The notes beneath the pieces were generated by a model. The model searched no databases and was not told the origin of the DNA. It saw only the letters and a program-made list of their open reading frames with translations. A program made the position numbers and the translations under genes. From positions 1,116,001-1,180,000 of the forward strand of contig JAGVVL010000025.1 in assembly GCA_018287875.1 (NCBI GenBank): 64,000 nucleotides of DNA. The letters are read 5' to 3'. Origin of the DNA: Nigrospora sphaerica. Taxonomy: Eukaryota; Ascomycota; Sordariomycetes; Amphisphaeriales; Apiosporaceae. Below, in pieces: positions 47,751 through 58,454 of this stretch (the first letter of the stretch is position 1; each line of letters begins with the position of its first letter).

Positions 47751-49385
47751 ATGGACTTTATAGCTAATTATTTTGGCTTCGGCGCCCCCACCTTGGGCGG
47801 CTGCGAAGCCGCTTCCATCGCTTACCCGTCGCTCCGTGGCGCCGAGTTCCTGTCGGTGGAAGCCAATTGGGTGTCCAACTTCACAACCGTGTCGGCACCT
47901 GGCTTCCTGCCCGAGGCTGCAAATGCCGCGAGTACGACGCCCCCGCTGAGCTTCTGCAACGTCACCCTCACCTACACGCACCCCGGCCAGAATGACAGCA
48001 TCCGGACGCAGCTCTGGCTGCCCATGGACGACAATGTTGTTCCCTGGAACGGTCGCCTGATTGGGGCCGGCGGTGGCGGCTTCGTGACGGGCCTCTTCGA
48101 CGTCGCTCACGGGGCCGGCGTCGCGCAGGGCTACGCCGTAGTCGGCACCGACGGCGGCCACACCGTTGAAGACCTCGGCCACCCGGGGACCTGGGCCCTG
48201 GCCAGCGAGGGCAACGTGAACCTGTACGCCCTGCAGAACTTTGCGAGCGTGACGCTGGGCGACGCCGCCGTCATCGGCAAGGGCGTGACGGCCCAGTTCT
48301 ACGGCAAGGCCGTCAAGAAGTCGTACTTTCTCGGCTGCTCGACCGGCGGCCGGCAGGCCACCATGCTGGCCCAGCGCTTCCCCGAGAGCTACGACGGCTA
48401 CCTGGTGGGCGCCCCGGGCCTGCACATGAATGAGTTCCTCGTCGCTACCCTGCGCGCCCAGGTGCGCATGGGCGAGCTCAACTACGTGCCGCCGCCCTGC
48501 GAGCTGCATGAGTTCACCCGCCGCGCCATCGCCGCCTGCGACCATCTCGACGGTGCCGAGGACGGCCTCGTGTCCGAGCCCGAACTCTGCTTCGAGACCT
48601 TCAACCCCCGCGCCCTCGCCGGGGAGGAGTTTGAATGCGCCGAGCTCGGCAAGAACTGGAAGCTGACTGAAAAGGGCGCCGAAATTGTGCAGACGGCCTG
48701 GGAGGGCTGGTGGGAAAAGGACGGCCACGGCCGGGACCAGAAGGTCTGGGCTGGCGTGGGCCACGAGGCTCTGCTGGCTGGTCCTTTCCATGTGGTCAAC
48801 ACCAAATGCGACTATGCAACGGGCAAGCCGGTGTGCGAGGCTGACCCCTTCATCATCTCGCGGCAGTGGGTGCAGTACTTCTTGTACAAGAGCCACAGCC
48901 AGACGCTTGACGTGGCGAAGCTCACGTCTGCCGACCTGAAACGACTTCTGCACCAGTCGCAGCAGTGGTACGACTCGGTGATCCGCACCGTCGACCCGGA
49001 CCTGTCGGGCCTGCGGGCGGCGGGGGCCAAGCTTCTCCTGTGGCACGGGCTCGCCGACCCCGTCATCCCGTACAACCAGTCCCGCCGGTATTACGAGGAC
49101 GTGGCGGCGTTCGACCCGGCCCACGTGGACGAGTACATGCGCTACTTTGAAGCCCCGGGCGTCGACCACTGCGGCCTGGGCGGCGGCGGCATGTTCCCAC
49201 ACTCCCTGTTCGAGAACCTGCAGGACTGGGTCGAGCGCGGCAAAGCTCCCGATGTGCTATCGGCGTGGACCCCGCCTGGGGCCGACGGCCTCACCATGCG
49301 GCGGTCGCTGTGCAAGCACCCCCTGCGCCCCAAGTACGACGGCAAAGGCGACGTGAAACAGGCGAGCAGCTTTTCTTGCCGGTAG
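47751..49385 (+). CDS. Tannase/feruloyl esterase family protein
   Basis: Single exon of 544 residues. The alpha/beta-hydrolase core has the nucleophile motif GCSTGGRQ with Ser197. Asp436 lies in GLADPVIPYN and His473 in VDHCGLGGGG. Cys196 and Cys474 next to Ser and His form the conserved CS-D-HC disulfide arrangement of this family. The lid region with an Asp/Glu calcium-site candidate (ACDHLDGAEDGLV) lies at about 263-275. Such enzymes hydrolyse ester bonds of gallate or ferulate in plant phenolics and are normally secreted. Here the N-terminus (MDFIANYFGFGAPTLGG) is not a standard signal peptide. Either an upstream exon encoding a signal sequence was missed or the enzyme is not secreted. 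A long antisense frame through the gene is a codon-bias shadow. Confidence 0.9.
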   Translation: MDFIANYFGFGAPTLGGCEAASIAYPSLRGAEFLSVEANWVSNFTTVSAPGFLPEAANAASTTPPLSFCNVTLTYTHPGQNDSIRTQLWLPMDDNVVPWNGRLIGAGGGGFVTGLFDVAHGAGVAQGYAVVGTDGGHTVEDLGHPGTWALASEGNVNLYALQNFASVTLGDAAVIGKGVTAQFYGKAVKKSYFLGCSTGGRQATMLAQRFPESYDGYLVGAPGLHMNEFLVATLRAQVRMGELNYVPPPCELHEFTRRAIAACDHLDGAEDGLVSEPELCFETFNPRALAGEEFECAELGKNWKLTEKGAEIVQTAWEGWWEKDGHGRDQKVWAGVGHEALLAGPFHVVNTKCDYATGKPVCEADPFIISRQWVQYFLYKSHSQTLDVAKLTSADLKRLLHQSQQWYDSVIRTVDPDLSGLRAAGAKLLLWHGLADPVIPYNQSRRYYEDVAAFDPAHVDEYMRYFEAPGVDHCGLGGGGMFPHSLFENLQDWVERGKAPDVLSAWTPPGADGLTMRRSLCKHPLRPKYDGKGDVKQASSFSCR

Positions 49386-49516
49386 CACCCACGAAGCAAG
49401 CCTGTTTCGAGGTACGAAGAGCCCGTGAAGGGAAGCCCGGGAGCACATGTGACATTGAATTTACCCCCGAAAAGACAGCTATGAATATACACAGTTTACG
49501 TGAGCATGTTGATCAG

Positions 49517-49989
49517 TCAGCGGTTGGCGTGCGGTGCCGGGTACGTCTCGTGGAGCTTGGCGCGTATCTGGTTCCGCGGCCACACGTTGGCGTCGAGGGT
49601 GCGGTAGGTCTCGCGGACGCGTCCCTGGACGACGGTGGTGTTCTTGTGGAGGGTGCTGGCCGAGAGGGCGGGGGCGGCGCCCGGAAGACGGATGTGTTCT
49701 GGTGTCAGTGGAAGAGGGCCCAGCAGCCGAACTCGCGCGCCGCCGTCCGCAGGTTGTAGGCGTTGAGCGCCCAGGCCGCGTCGCGGCCCGTCAGGTTTTG
49801 TTCCCTGGAGACAAGCGGCTCGTCGAGCCCCGATTGCCGCCGCAGCTGCTCCAAGGACTTGGCCACGAACCGCGTCTCGCTCGCCCGCCTCAGCAGCACC
49901 TTGCTCGTCCCCCGGCCGCCCGGCAGGATGTGGTGGTACGGCCACGGCGCCAGCTGGGACCGCCACATCATCAGCATCCCCGGAGCCAA
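49517..49989 (-). pseudogene. Possible frameshifted gene fragment
   Basis: Reading the minus strand, a frame from about 49989 ends in a stop at 49705. It contains NLTGRDAAWALNAYNLRTA near its end. A second frame, shifted by one base, takes over near 49700 and runs to 49517, with HKNTTVVQGRVRETYRTLDA. No GT donor lies near the first stop, so splicing does not explain the switch, whereas a one-base indel would. A further coding-like minus-strand frame lies upstream at 50384-50103, separated by a 22-G tract. The family is not recognised. The evidence is amino-acid character only. Confidence 0.3.
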
Positions 49990-50076
49990 GGGGAAAGGGG
50001 AGGGAAGGAGGGCGGAATAACTCCTTGACGAGAAGACCGTACGACGCGGATGAAGTTACCCAGTAGGAATTGTTTT

Positions 50077-50098
50077 GGGGGGGGGGGGGGGGGGGGGG
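50077..50098 (+). repeat. Poly-G tract, 22 nt
   Basis: Run of 22 G (C on the minus strand) between two coding-like minus-strand fragments. It may be an assembly-length artefact, and a length error here could itself create an apparent frame break. Confidence 0.8.
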
Positions 50099-53000
50099 TT
50101 ATTCAGATCATCGCCCTTGTTCTGCAGAACTCACACTGGTCGGCCAGCCCGAGCCAGGGGAGGCGACTTGCGACGTCCGGCCGAGGAAGGAGCCCCGCGA
50201 GGAGGGAGTACGCACTTCGGTCGTCAGGGGCGGTATACCCCTCAGCACTGTAGTCATACAGGGAAGCATGATCTCCTGGCCGGTGCAAGGCTGGGCGGTT
50301 TGTTGGGCCATCGTCGGGGCCTGCTCTCTCGAGGCGGGACAGGCAGAACGAGATTAGAAATGCGAAATTATGGATTATCTTCATGTCTCTGGATTACTCG
50401 GGTGACTCTGGGAGAGACATGCTATGCTCTGCTTCCCTATATCCCGGGGGGGCATCGCGGTTCATGACACACGTTCCCCCCCTTCCCCTTACCGTTCCCT
50501 TTCCTTTCATCCTCTCTGTCGCGAGCCAGCCGTCCATGTGGCAGCTCCCCTCATTTGGCCCCAAAGCGGTAAACGCGACAAGAAGAAAGCATGTCGGCCG
50601 GAAACGAAAGACCGAGGGGATTCATGATGTTCTTGCACGTGACTCCGGGGAAGCCGCCATGTGCCGAATGCGGCGTCAAGTCCGGAAGAAAGGAAAGGAC
50701 AGGAGAAGGGCTCGCTATTCCTCACATTCGCGACGGGCTCGGCATCCGGCGCGTGGACGGTGACCCAGGGCATTCATGTCGGCAAGCGGAGGGTTTTGAT
50801 CGCCGGTGCCCTTTTTGTCCGTCTCTCCGATTTCAGTGGACCTCCGGCAGCAGGGGTTTGGATACGGCGCCCCAGCTATGACGGAAGGGGAAGAGGTTGC
50901 GCCCCATTACTCCCGCGTTCTGCGAGTGAAGCCGAGGACGTAGGTGTTAATCACCGCGATCTATCGCACGCAGGTGGCATGACCACAACCAATCACAGAA
51001 GACCGAACGTTGGGAAAAGGTTCTCGGCCACGGTAGGCATGGAATGGATGGAGCCTTTCGTCTGATGACTTCAGACGACCTGCCACGTGCCCGTCAGGTG
51101 TTGTTGCCCACTTACCACTTACGTGGGACGAGGCGTTGGACTGCCCTCACGTCCCGTCGTAAGTACCTATCCTCTTATATACATCATTCGATCACTTTGT
51201 AAGTAAGTAGCAGAGGTAGGCGAGAACGTAATACATTGTGTCGTCGTAGCTGACGGAGATGGGGATCTCTTGGCGTCGACGGAGCAAAGGCCGCCCGTCC
51301 GCTAACACGCGCCGGGACGCTGGAGCTTTCCAGTGGAACGGGCTCCAGTACGCAGTAGGTTAGGGACTTGCACGATGGGAAAGCACGCCATGCGGGCGGG
51401 CGGGCCAGGTGGAAAGGCCTCCCATGCTCTTGCCCTGTTGAGCCTGGACAGGCCTGTTCCCTGCTCCGTTTAGGCGGTCACGGGCCCTTCCAACTGGAGA
51501 CGCAACCCGAACGGGAAAGCGACCGACCGATCGACTCACAAAAAACAGGTGAGGGATTCCCAGTGGAATCTGGGCGAGGGCGTGGTTAATCACAGCCGAC
51601 GTTTCCGCATCCTTGTGCACACCGCAAATGATTTGACCTCCATTCTCTACCGCTTTTCTCCCGAGCTGCGTCAAGACGGATGCTGCGGAAGAGCGGATAC
51701 ACACCGCACATGTCAATGCATAGGGAGGTATACTGCGAGTAATGCCTCGAGCAGCCCGTCGCCGGCGGTAATTGTCCCTCATCCGCTGCCGTGGCACACG
51801 TGGCGTACCTAGTATCTCACGATGGATGGAGCCCGCCATAACGGGGAACGGGGCCGTGGGTGCGCAGATCAGATGGGTGAGCAGCCCGCAGGATCGACGG
51901 CAAGGCGTACGACGACCTCGTGAACCCATCGTCCCTTTGACCGCGCAGCGTCCCCGACGGAAAATACCCGAGCCTGCCGGTAGTCTGGCACGCCCCCAAA
52001 TCCCCGCCCGCCTAGCAACTTTTTTTTTCCACTTCTCCGGATGCGCCCGAATTGACGCATCATACGGCACCACGGCTCTTCCACCGTCCCGGGCAGGCGA
52101 AGGACTTGTCGGGGCCACGAGGCAGAGGGCGCGTCGGGTAGCGCAAACACATGGCCTTGTTCCGCGGGCGCTGAGAGGCTGGGAGTTCTGGCCTGCGCGG
52201 CACCCTGGCATCTTGCGGAACGAGGGTCGACAAACAGACAAGCTCGCGCCCGATGCGGCACAGCGTCTGCCTGTCCCCCGCTCCCTGGCCCACCGATAGT
52301 CTGGCGGTGAAAGGCGAGGCCCTGGTCCGCCGGCGGATACGCTGACCCGAAAGCCCGACTGCATTCATGAGAAACAACGCAGACAGCAGGCCGATCAGGT
52401 TTCCGGCATAAAGGTCAGGCCACGCCCGCGCCGGATGTAGGTTCGACCCTTTCTCCTCTCAACCCCAACGAAACGACCACCAACCAACAATTCGACCATG
52501 TGGACGGCGCCTTCGCACGCTCGAGGTGCCGCCGCCGCCATCTAGGGTAGCCCTTAACTGGTGCTAGCCAACCATGGCCCGGTCAGCGGTCGCCGGACCG
52601 CCGGCGGCGAGGGTTTCCTCGTCGCCGCTGGTCCTGCTGCTGACTCTCTTCTGCTTCTTTGGTTTCTCCTTCGCCCTTGATGACTTCTGGCTCCTGCCTG
52701 GTGCCGCGCTGAGCAGCGCGGCCCTGCTGGCCGAGATGCCGTCACCTGCTGCCCTTCTTGCGCCCGCTGCCGCGAGTATCGCCTGTGTGCGACCCGCCGC
52801 GCGCCGGCAACACACCACGAAGCGCCAACCCTCCCTTTTGATGCGCACCATCGAAAGCCCGTCTCCCCTGGTCGTCGACGGCTCCGTTCACGCCCTCGGC
52901 CCGAAGCACATCTATCCCGTGACCAGTCCGGGGCTCCCCCACCAGTGAGCCGCATCCCTCTTATCTGCCCTTGGACTCCTGCTAACGCAACCCCGCCAGA

Positions 53001-53763
53001 CTCGATGTCGGTCCGATATCGCGGTACCGGGGGGTCTCGGCCTTCTACCGGGTTGCCTCGGCCGCGATGCAAACGACTGGTCCGTCGACCAACCGTAGAG
53101 GGAGACCCCCGCGTCCGGACCCTTTCGGATCGCTGGGTATATCCACCGGCGTACGTTTTGCCCTCTGGCCTCAAGCCACCTACCCACGACGCATTGGCTG
53201 ACCGCCGTCCACAGTTATAGTAACTCGACCGCCGTGGTCACGTCACGTTGCCGCGGGCCTATCGGTTATGGATCATTGTTACCCATAACCCCCCCGCCGC
53301 GCTGGGACGGATCGGGGCGCAAAGCATCACGTATACATGTACGCTCCCCGGGCCGTCCGCCCCCTCCCACTTGCTCGCCACCGAGCCTCGACAGCCTGAA
53401 CACCGGAACCGGGCGCTCTATATAGTCCTAGTACAGTGACCGGCGAGGAACCCGAGCAGGCAGGCTTTTGTCGAGGGGGCACAGGAATCACGGCCATCGA
53501 TTTGCTGCTCAATGCGAGCACATCATACACTAAGGGGACGGAAGAGGTCGGGGCCCGTCGCTTTTGTATCCCGGCTTTGTATGACGGGGGACAGGGCACG
53601 GCGCATATCCCGACCGCGCGCATTTGTGGGAAATGTGTCGTCGACGACGTGGAGGAAACGTACGCCAACTATATTCATAGCAGACTCAAGAAATATTCCC
53701 TTTGTCAAGCACAACTTGGACGCGCGCGCCTCTTCGTCTCTTTTTTTTTGGCCTGTTTGTGAT

Positions 53764-53792
53764 GTGTGAGTGTGTGTGTGTGTGTGTGTGTG
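53764..53792 (+). repeat. GT microsatellite
   Basis: About 14 GT dinucleotides with one GA interruption near the left end. Non-coding. Confidence 0.9.
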
Positions 53793-54399
53793 CCGTGACC
53801 TGCTGATGTACCACTCATCACCGAATGCGCGCTCGTGATTAGGTATTACGTATTGGCCGGTTTGGACATGTCAGGTGGTCGGCAAATCCGGGAAGTCCGT
53901 CTCTGCAGCATCGTCGGGCAGCCCTGCAGAGCCCGATATTCTCGATTCGGGGACCAGGGGGGAAGCCCAACCGACCGGTCCACCCCGCACGCACGTCGCC
54001 GGAAAGGGAGAAGAGAGACCTTGGGGACAGCCAAGGCCCGGGGGGGTACCGAAAACGTCATTTTGCATTTGGTGAGGAACCTATGATGGCATTCGGTAAA
54101 GACCGTGAGTTCATTCGTGCTGCCGCTTCTACAAGTCTTGTTCTCTATATGTCTCTAGTGTAAAAATGGAGTTGTGTGCAGCCAGCGTCGTTCCGTCTCC
54201 CTGCGCCGGGGACCCGGCGCCGCGGCCAGTCCGTTAATGGTGCCGGGGCGGACGGACGGCCGGTGCTAGGAAAAAGGGAGGCGCGTCCCCTCGGGCCAGC
54301 AACCGCCCCCACGACCACCTGCGAAAGGGAGAGTCGGCCTCGGCAGCGGCCCTCGGGGGTCGTGAGAAAAAGGAGAAAGGAAAAAGGAAAAGAGAAGAG

Positions 54400-56725
54400 T
54401 CAACCGAGCTTCCGCAGGCTGTCGGCGCGAAGGCTCTCGCGCAGCTTGAGGTCGTCGAGGGAGTCGCGGGAGCCGGCCGAGCCGGGGCGCACGCCGGCGT
54501 CGCGGCGGGGCAGGGCGCTGCCGCGGTGGCCACGGACGCTCGAGGCGTCGTCGTCGGCGGCGCCGGGGACGGCGCCGGGCTCGCGCACGAGGGGCAGGCG
54601 GCCGAGGCGGCGGCCGTCGAGGAAGACGGTGCGGCGGTGCTGGGGGGCGGGCCGCGAGAAGCGGTTGTAGGCGACGAAGTAGTCGGCGTCGGCGGGGTCG
54701 GGGCGCGCGTTGGCGGGCGCCGGCACGCGGGCGCTCCGGCGCCGCAGCTGCACGGCGTCGTCGGCGACGGGCCGCACGCCGCACGCCCGGTACGCGGCTG
54801 ACAGCGCCGGGATCGACAGCCCGTGCACCACGATGCTGAAGAGCACGAGGAAGAAGACGACGGGCCGCAGCGCCCGTAGCAGGGCTGCCTCGCCCGCGTC
54901 GGCGTCGGCGAGCGCCGGGAACAGGTGCAGCGTGTGCTCCACGTAGAAGACGGCGCCCACGCCGATGGGCCCGAACTGGGGGACAAACGCGAGACGGTCA
55001 GCCGCGGGGGGCGTGGACAAGGGGCGCGCGCGGGCCGGGGGGGGCGAAGACATACGTAACCCATAAACAGGGCCTCCTTCCAGTCATGGACCTCGGGCAT
55101 GAGCTTGTACAGGGCCATGATGGCGGGGATGCGGCGGAAGACAAGGACGAGGAAGCCGAGACCGACGAGGCGCGGCAGCGTGACGCCCGTGCCCTCGGGG
55201 TCGTGGAACTGGTCCCACGGCATGATGAGGCCGACGTAGATGAAGCCGAGGAAGTTAAGCAGCACGTCGATGCTGCTGTTGACCTCGTCGTGCCGCTCGA
55301 TCGTCTCCTTGAGGTACTCGCCGTCCCAGTTGAGCCCGACGCCCGCCATGAAGCACGCCAGCAGGTCGTTGGTGCCGATGGCGCCGCACGTGCCGATAAC
55401 GAAAAGCTGCGAGGCGGGTCAGCATAGAGCCGGGAAATACGGGCGGATGGACGGGTCGATCCTCAAAGGGAACGAAACGATGAGGGAGCGGAGGGGAAGG
55501 GGCGCACGGCGGGAGACAGCGCGGCGGGGAGCGCTGGAAGAGGGGAGAGACGTACAGCAAGGGAGACGGGGAACAACAGGTAGCTCTCCGAGTCGATCCA
55601 GCGGCGCTTGAGGAAGTATTTGACGGCCTTGCCGGCGCCGAAGCCGACGAGGAAGCCGTAGGGCACCGACATGATGACAATGTACAGCCACGTCTCGACG
55701 ACCCAGTCGGCGATGGCCCGGCCGAGGCCGCCGTCGAGGCGACCGACGTCGCCGGCGCGCTTGGCGATCTGCCCGACGACCGAGGTGGAAAGGTTGCGCT
55801 TATGCTCCACAACAGCCGACTTGACGCCGGGCAGCTCCGTGTGGCGCATCAGGTTGACGGCCAGCATGAGGAAGGGGAAGCCGAAACCGTCGTTGGCGCC
55901 GGCCTCGGCCGAGATGATCTCGCGCAGGTGGCGCGGCACGTACATGTCGGCGAAGGGCCCCTTGGCGACGGCCTGGCTGAGGACGGGGTCAGTCATGGTG
56001 ACGCAGGCGCCGATGGTCAGGCACGCCAGCAGCGTGAGCTTCGGGATGGTCGCCCAGAGGCAGGCCGCCGTGCAGAGCCACATGATGGCCATGACGGGCA
56101 ACACCAGCACCACGATGGACTTCCAGTTGGTCAACACGTACTTGGTCGGCAACGAGTAGCCCGCGATCAGCAGCTGCACCGAAATCATGACGCGCATGAA
56201 GCCCAGCGTGATGGCGCTCTTCTGCTCCTCCTCGAGACTGCCCGGACCCCATCGCGTGTTGTTCAGAAAATTGGCCGCCACGGGGCCGAAGATGATGCCG
56301 ATGAGCATCGCCGGCACTGTCGGAGGGATCGCCACGTTAGTCACGGCATTTCGCTGTCGGCTACTTGCTGCGGCAACGGCGATGAAGTATCTAGAAGAGC
56401 ACGGCTATGTATCATGCCGTGGCTGCTGTGCAGCTTGACAGGGGTGGTGGGCTTGGTGGGCTTGGTGGGCTTGGTGGGCCTCCCTAGGGACGGGCCATCA
56501 TGCCAAGGGGGAGGCGAGAGGGGATTGGACATACATGCTTCGCCGAGAAGAGCCTTCGACTTGATCACAACCGAAAACAGGCCATACAGGACCATGTAGC
56601 CGCCTGGGTCCCGGGTTAGAACAAAGACCAAGGAGCAGAATCGGCTGTTCTGCCGCAGCGGGATCTCCGAACATACCCAATACGGCTATCACCACGTTGA
56701 GCTCGCTTGGGTCAAGGGTTGGCAT
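54400..56725 (-). CDS. Na+/H+ antiporter, Nha1-type (CPA1)
   Basis: Five exons on the minus strand, 56725-56677, 56603-56535, 56316-55556, 55406-55056 and 54975-54400, give 601 residues. All introns are GT-AG, and introns 1 and 2 have CTAAC-type branch sites. The protein starts MPTLDPSELNVVIAVLG and has about a dozen membrane spans between residues 5 and 470. Signature blocks are GEALPAMLIGIIFGP (about 37-51), TDPVLSQAVAKGPF (148-161) and AEAGANDGFGFPF (176-188), whose Asn181-Asp182 pair corresponds to the ion-binding site in this family. A loop rich in charges follows. The C-terminal tail (about 470-601) is cytosolic, with Arg/Asp-rich low complexity and an SRDSLDDLKLRESLRADSL-type end. Fungal Nha1 proteins export Na+ or K+ in exchange for H+ at the plasma membrane. 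The tail is much shorter than in yeast Nha1 (985 residues). Confidence 0.92.
56443..56480 (+). repeat. 10-bp minisatellite in antiporter intron 2
   Basis: About four copies of GGGCTTGGTG lie inside the second intron of the antiporter gene (218 nt). On the transcribed strand they read as CCACCAAGCC. Not coding. Confidence 0.85.
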
Positions 56726-58454
56726 CGTGGCGGTCTCGTTCGTTGCAAAGGCAGACAAAACAACCAATAAGCAATGCGACTATGCAGAAAAAGATGCAGA
56801 GAAATAGAAGAGAAAGAGAAGGGAGGAAACAGATACGCTCTATATCAAAAGAACAAGAATAGCACAGACGCCTCTATCCTGCCTGTGCGAGAGGGGGAGA
56901 GAGACGGCGAAGGGAACACGAGAGATGAAAGATGAAGATCTGCCCACTAGCCCAGCGCAGCCGGTTGTGGGAGGACTGTGACGAAGACGGGAAGAACGAA
57001 GGTCGTGTTGGCGCCAAGTCGGAGGTCAAGAAAATAAGAGGAAATGAGCCGCCGGGGCCGGGGGTGAAGAAAGGTAAGAAGGGAAAGGGAGTCGCCCAGC
57101 TCGTTCAATGTAAAGAGACACAAGAAGGCTGGGAATGAAAGGGGAAACTCTTGGAGCAAGAGTCGAAGTCTTGGTTAAAAGGAACTGACTACAGAGATCG
57201 ACTGCGCAGAAACAACGTTCTGTTTGGGTATCCGACAGTAGCCTCTGGTGATGAGACTTCCAGTGGGTTTCAACGTTCCCGCTGAGGCAGGACTATCCGC
57301 GAGTCCTTCCTCCCATGGCCGTCCATTCGGCGCCACAGAATTGCGCGGTCCGGTTCTTGGCGGTAGAGGATGGAGAGCAGGAGAGTGCTACATACAGCTG
57401 ATACGCGCGCGCAGCCCGTCAACTCTGGGCAGGGGCAGCGTCGTCACGCCGCCCTGGGCACATATATGAGATTGCCAGCCAAGGGCTTGACTATGTTAGC
57501 GGTTGCGTGGCAAGGCATGGCGGCTGGCTCGGCTATATCTCTGGAAAGCACGGGAGCGCAGTACCCAACTCGCTGCCCAAGGGCTCAACCGCGAGAACCG
57601 GAAGGCGTCGGCACGAGTCGCTGGCTGGGCGGCCGAATCACACAACTTTCCAAGCATCCGCTCTGCAGGAGAGCCGGGTGGGCGAGCTGAAGACTGCTGG
57701 TTCGATCCAGATGATGCTTTTTCAGCGGCGTGGACAAAAAGGCTGTGCCGTGATGCAGCTGCGTTGGTTGCTATGCGGCGTGCTATACAGATGACAAGCC
57801 GGATCTCGGCAGCGGCCAAGGCTTGTCGTGGGGCTCCACCGTGTCTATCCTTCTTGGCTGCCGAATCTTTGGACGTCATGTCGCGGAAGAGGCTCCATGG
57901 TGTCTTTAAGATGCTCTTCAGCCTTGGCCGGACGCTCAGCCTCTTGGCTAGTTTCTCAGCCTCTTGGCCGCCGAGAGGAAGGAGTTGAACTGCTCCATCG
58001 CTGCACCGCAGTACCTGAGCGCCAAGGAAGGCGGACCGGAGCGCCTGTCAACCCGACTGTATCGGCACGGGCACCCTGTCATTGGCATTCATACACGCTT
58101 TGGTCGGCTGGGTAGAAGACCCGACGCGCACTATCGCCAGCGTACACTGTGGTGATTTATGTAAATGACGGTGACAACCGGGGGAACTTGCCATGATGTT
58201 GTTTCCGATCATGTACATAGTCTTCCGGTCCGCCGTGCCAAGCCTCCGGCCGTCAATTTCAAGACGACTGCCGTAGAGGTGTGTCGAGAGAACTTCAGGA
58301 GCTGCACCCTGGCAGCTTGTTTCCCACCCCCGAGGCTTGGTAAGTCATTGGAATGATATTGAAGCCGAGCGAGCCGAGCAAGCCCATAGTCTGTCTGGTC
58401 CGTTGGCAATAAGCATCGGTCTGCACCGCCCCGTCTGCGTCCTCGACGGCTTCC
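56726..58454. other. Intergenic 56.7-58.5 kb
   Basis: Promoter region of the antiporter (divergence side) and 3' flank of the NmrA-like gene. Two overlapping frames at 57.5-58.0 kb (one per strand) lack an ATG in a good position and lack domain features. A short direct repeat of AGCCTCTTGGC occurs near 57.95 kb. No gene called. Confidence 0.4.

Larger units (their letters stand above)
49386..54399. other. Gene-poor interval 49.4-54.4 kb
   Basis: About 5 kb with only fragmentary coding-like segments. On the minus strand 49517-49989 and 50103-50384 show protein-like frames that do not splice together (separate entry). From 50.4 to 54.4 kb I see no gene. A frame at 52574-52948 begins with a hydrophobic stretch in a good start context but lacks support. 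Simple repeats are a 22-G run (50077-50098) and a GT microsatellite (53764-53792). The stretch from about 54060 holds the 3' flank of the antiporter gene. Confidence 0.45.

Noticed and set aside
47742..49202. 486-codon open frame on the minus strand across the tannase gene
   Set aside because: It is exactly antisense to a well-supported enzyme. Strong G/C in third positions keeps antisense stops rare. The antisense product has no domain blocks.
54234..55349. 371-codon minus-strand frame through the end of the antiporter
   Set aside because: It starts within exon 4 of the antiporter, reads through the intron and then runs in the wrong frame of exon 5, giving low-complexity Pro/Ser/Arg sequence.
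57496..57988. Open frames on both strands near 57.5-58.0 kb
   Set aside because: The plus-strand frame begins at a non-ATG codon and neither product shows domain features.
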